The position numbers were made by a program, and so were the translations under genes. Of a stretch of 64,000 nt of DNA, positions 63,691-64,000 are shown one piece after another. The stretch's first letter is position 1, and each line of letters opens with the position of its first letter. The notes beneath the pieces were generated by a model, which made no database searches, was not told the origin of the DNA, and saw nothing but the letters and a program-made list of their open reading frames with translations. Location: positions 62,001-126,000 of the forward strand of contig NZ_JAKGTQ010000005.1 in the NCBI RefSeq assembly GCF_021568285.1. The letters are read 5' to 3'. This DNA comes from Rheinheimera sp. UJ63. Its GTDB lineage: Bacteria > Pseudomonadota > Gammaproteobacteria > Enterobacterales > Alteromonadaceae.

Positions 63691-64000
63691 TGGCCACCTA
63701 CGTTATAGGCGATTTGCAGGGTTGCTTTGAACCGCTTCAGCGCTTGCTGGCGCATATTCATTATCAAGCCGAACATGACGAGTTGTGGTTCTGTGGCGAT
63801 CTGATTGCCCGAGGCCCCGACTCTTTGGCATGCCTAGATTTTGTGCGCGGTTTAGGTGCGAAAGCACGCGTCGTTTTAGGCAACCATGACCTCAATTTTA
63901 TCGCCAGCTATTATGGTTTTAGTAAGGTTAAAGCCGCTGATAAACTGACCGCCTTACAGCAAGCGGCACATTTACCGGAATTAATACACTGGCTTTGCCA
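63690..64000 (+). CDS. apaH: Diadenosine tetraphosphatase ApaH, 5' part only
   Basis: The first 103 residues are present, and the gene runs off the right edge. The metallophosphatase motifs are visible: YVIGDLQGCFEPL, WFCGDLIARGPDSL and VVLGNHDLNFI. ApaH hydrolyses Ap4A symmetrically to ADP and also decaps Np4-RNA. The start overlaps the apaG stop (TGATG), as usual for the cluster. Confidence 0.94.
   Translation, partial: MATYVIGDLQGCFEPLQRLLAHIHYQAEHDELWFCGDLIARGPDSLACLDFVRGLGAKARVVLGNHDLNFIASYYGFSKVKAADKLTALQQAAHLPELIHWLC

Overview
The window is a stretch of a gammaproteobacterial chromosome. The conserved block at the right end (djlA divergent from lptD-surA-pdxA-rsmA-apaG-apaH), together with rapA-rluA, gabD, pepD, mtfA and blc, places it in the Gammaproteobacteria. 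The general gene style (many RND pumps and LysR regulators, TerB, a DUF2891/DUF502 pair) suggests an Alteromonadales relative such as Rheinheimera or Alishewanella. That genus-level guess is inference. No rRNA or tRNA gene, CRISPR array or insertion sequence was recognised.

Layout. 1-0.8 kb: the 5' part of a DUF4041-type protein running off the left edge. 1.1-4.3 kb: a LysR regulator divergent from an MFS transporter and a luciferase-like oxidoreductase. 4.5-6.3 kb: a PA2779-like membrane protein with a C39-like peptidase lipoprotein, then a tiny or decayed lipoprotein gene. 6.4-12.8 kb: housekeeping enzymes (S9 peptidase, gabD with two small conserved genes, blc, pepD). 13.0-14.2 kb: a solitary contractile-tail sheath gene. 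14.3-18.8 kb: a quinone reductase-like enzyme with a divergent LysR, DUF2891, DUF502 and a LysE exporter. 19.0-25.7 kb: a complete tripartite RND efflux operon divergent from a TetR gene, with three copies of a palindromic operator between them.

25.7-29.5 kb is the most plastic part. At least five related copies of a hairpin-bearing interspersed repeat lie there in both orientations, along with a 99-bp tandem repeat, a Phd/ParE-type toxin-antitoxin pair and small membrane proteins. 29.5-35.8 kb holds an EamA permease, a periplasmic ATP-dependent DNA ligase, mtgA, a FAN1-like nuclease fused to a DEDDh exonuclease, and a cation antiporter. 35.7-40 kb is a second RND operon without an outer-membrane channel. 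40-49.2 kb carries mtfA, TerB, an ABC-2 exporter, a 2-hydroxyacid dehydrogenase, a TPR protein with a decayed GGDEF domain, a pseudouridine synthase and a sensor with no output domain. 49.3-57 kb has PhoH, rapA, rluA, an OmpA-family porin and two secreted or lipase-like proteins. 57-64 kb is the djlA/lptD outer-membrane biogenesis and ribosome-maturation cluster.

Most of the window is ordinary chromosome. The items I consider worth a second look are the orphan tail sheath, the C39 peptidase next to a protein with a Gly-Gly before its only C-terminal helix, the FAN1-DEDDh fusion, the TetR operator triplet, the repeat cluster with its in-frame 99-bp tandem, and the decayed GGDEF protein. Starts were moved from the longest possible reading frame where a ribosome-binding site or family length argued for it; each case is noted.
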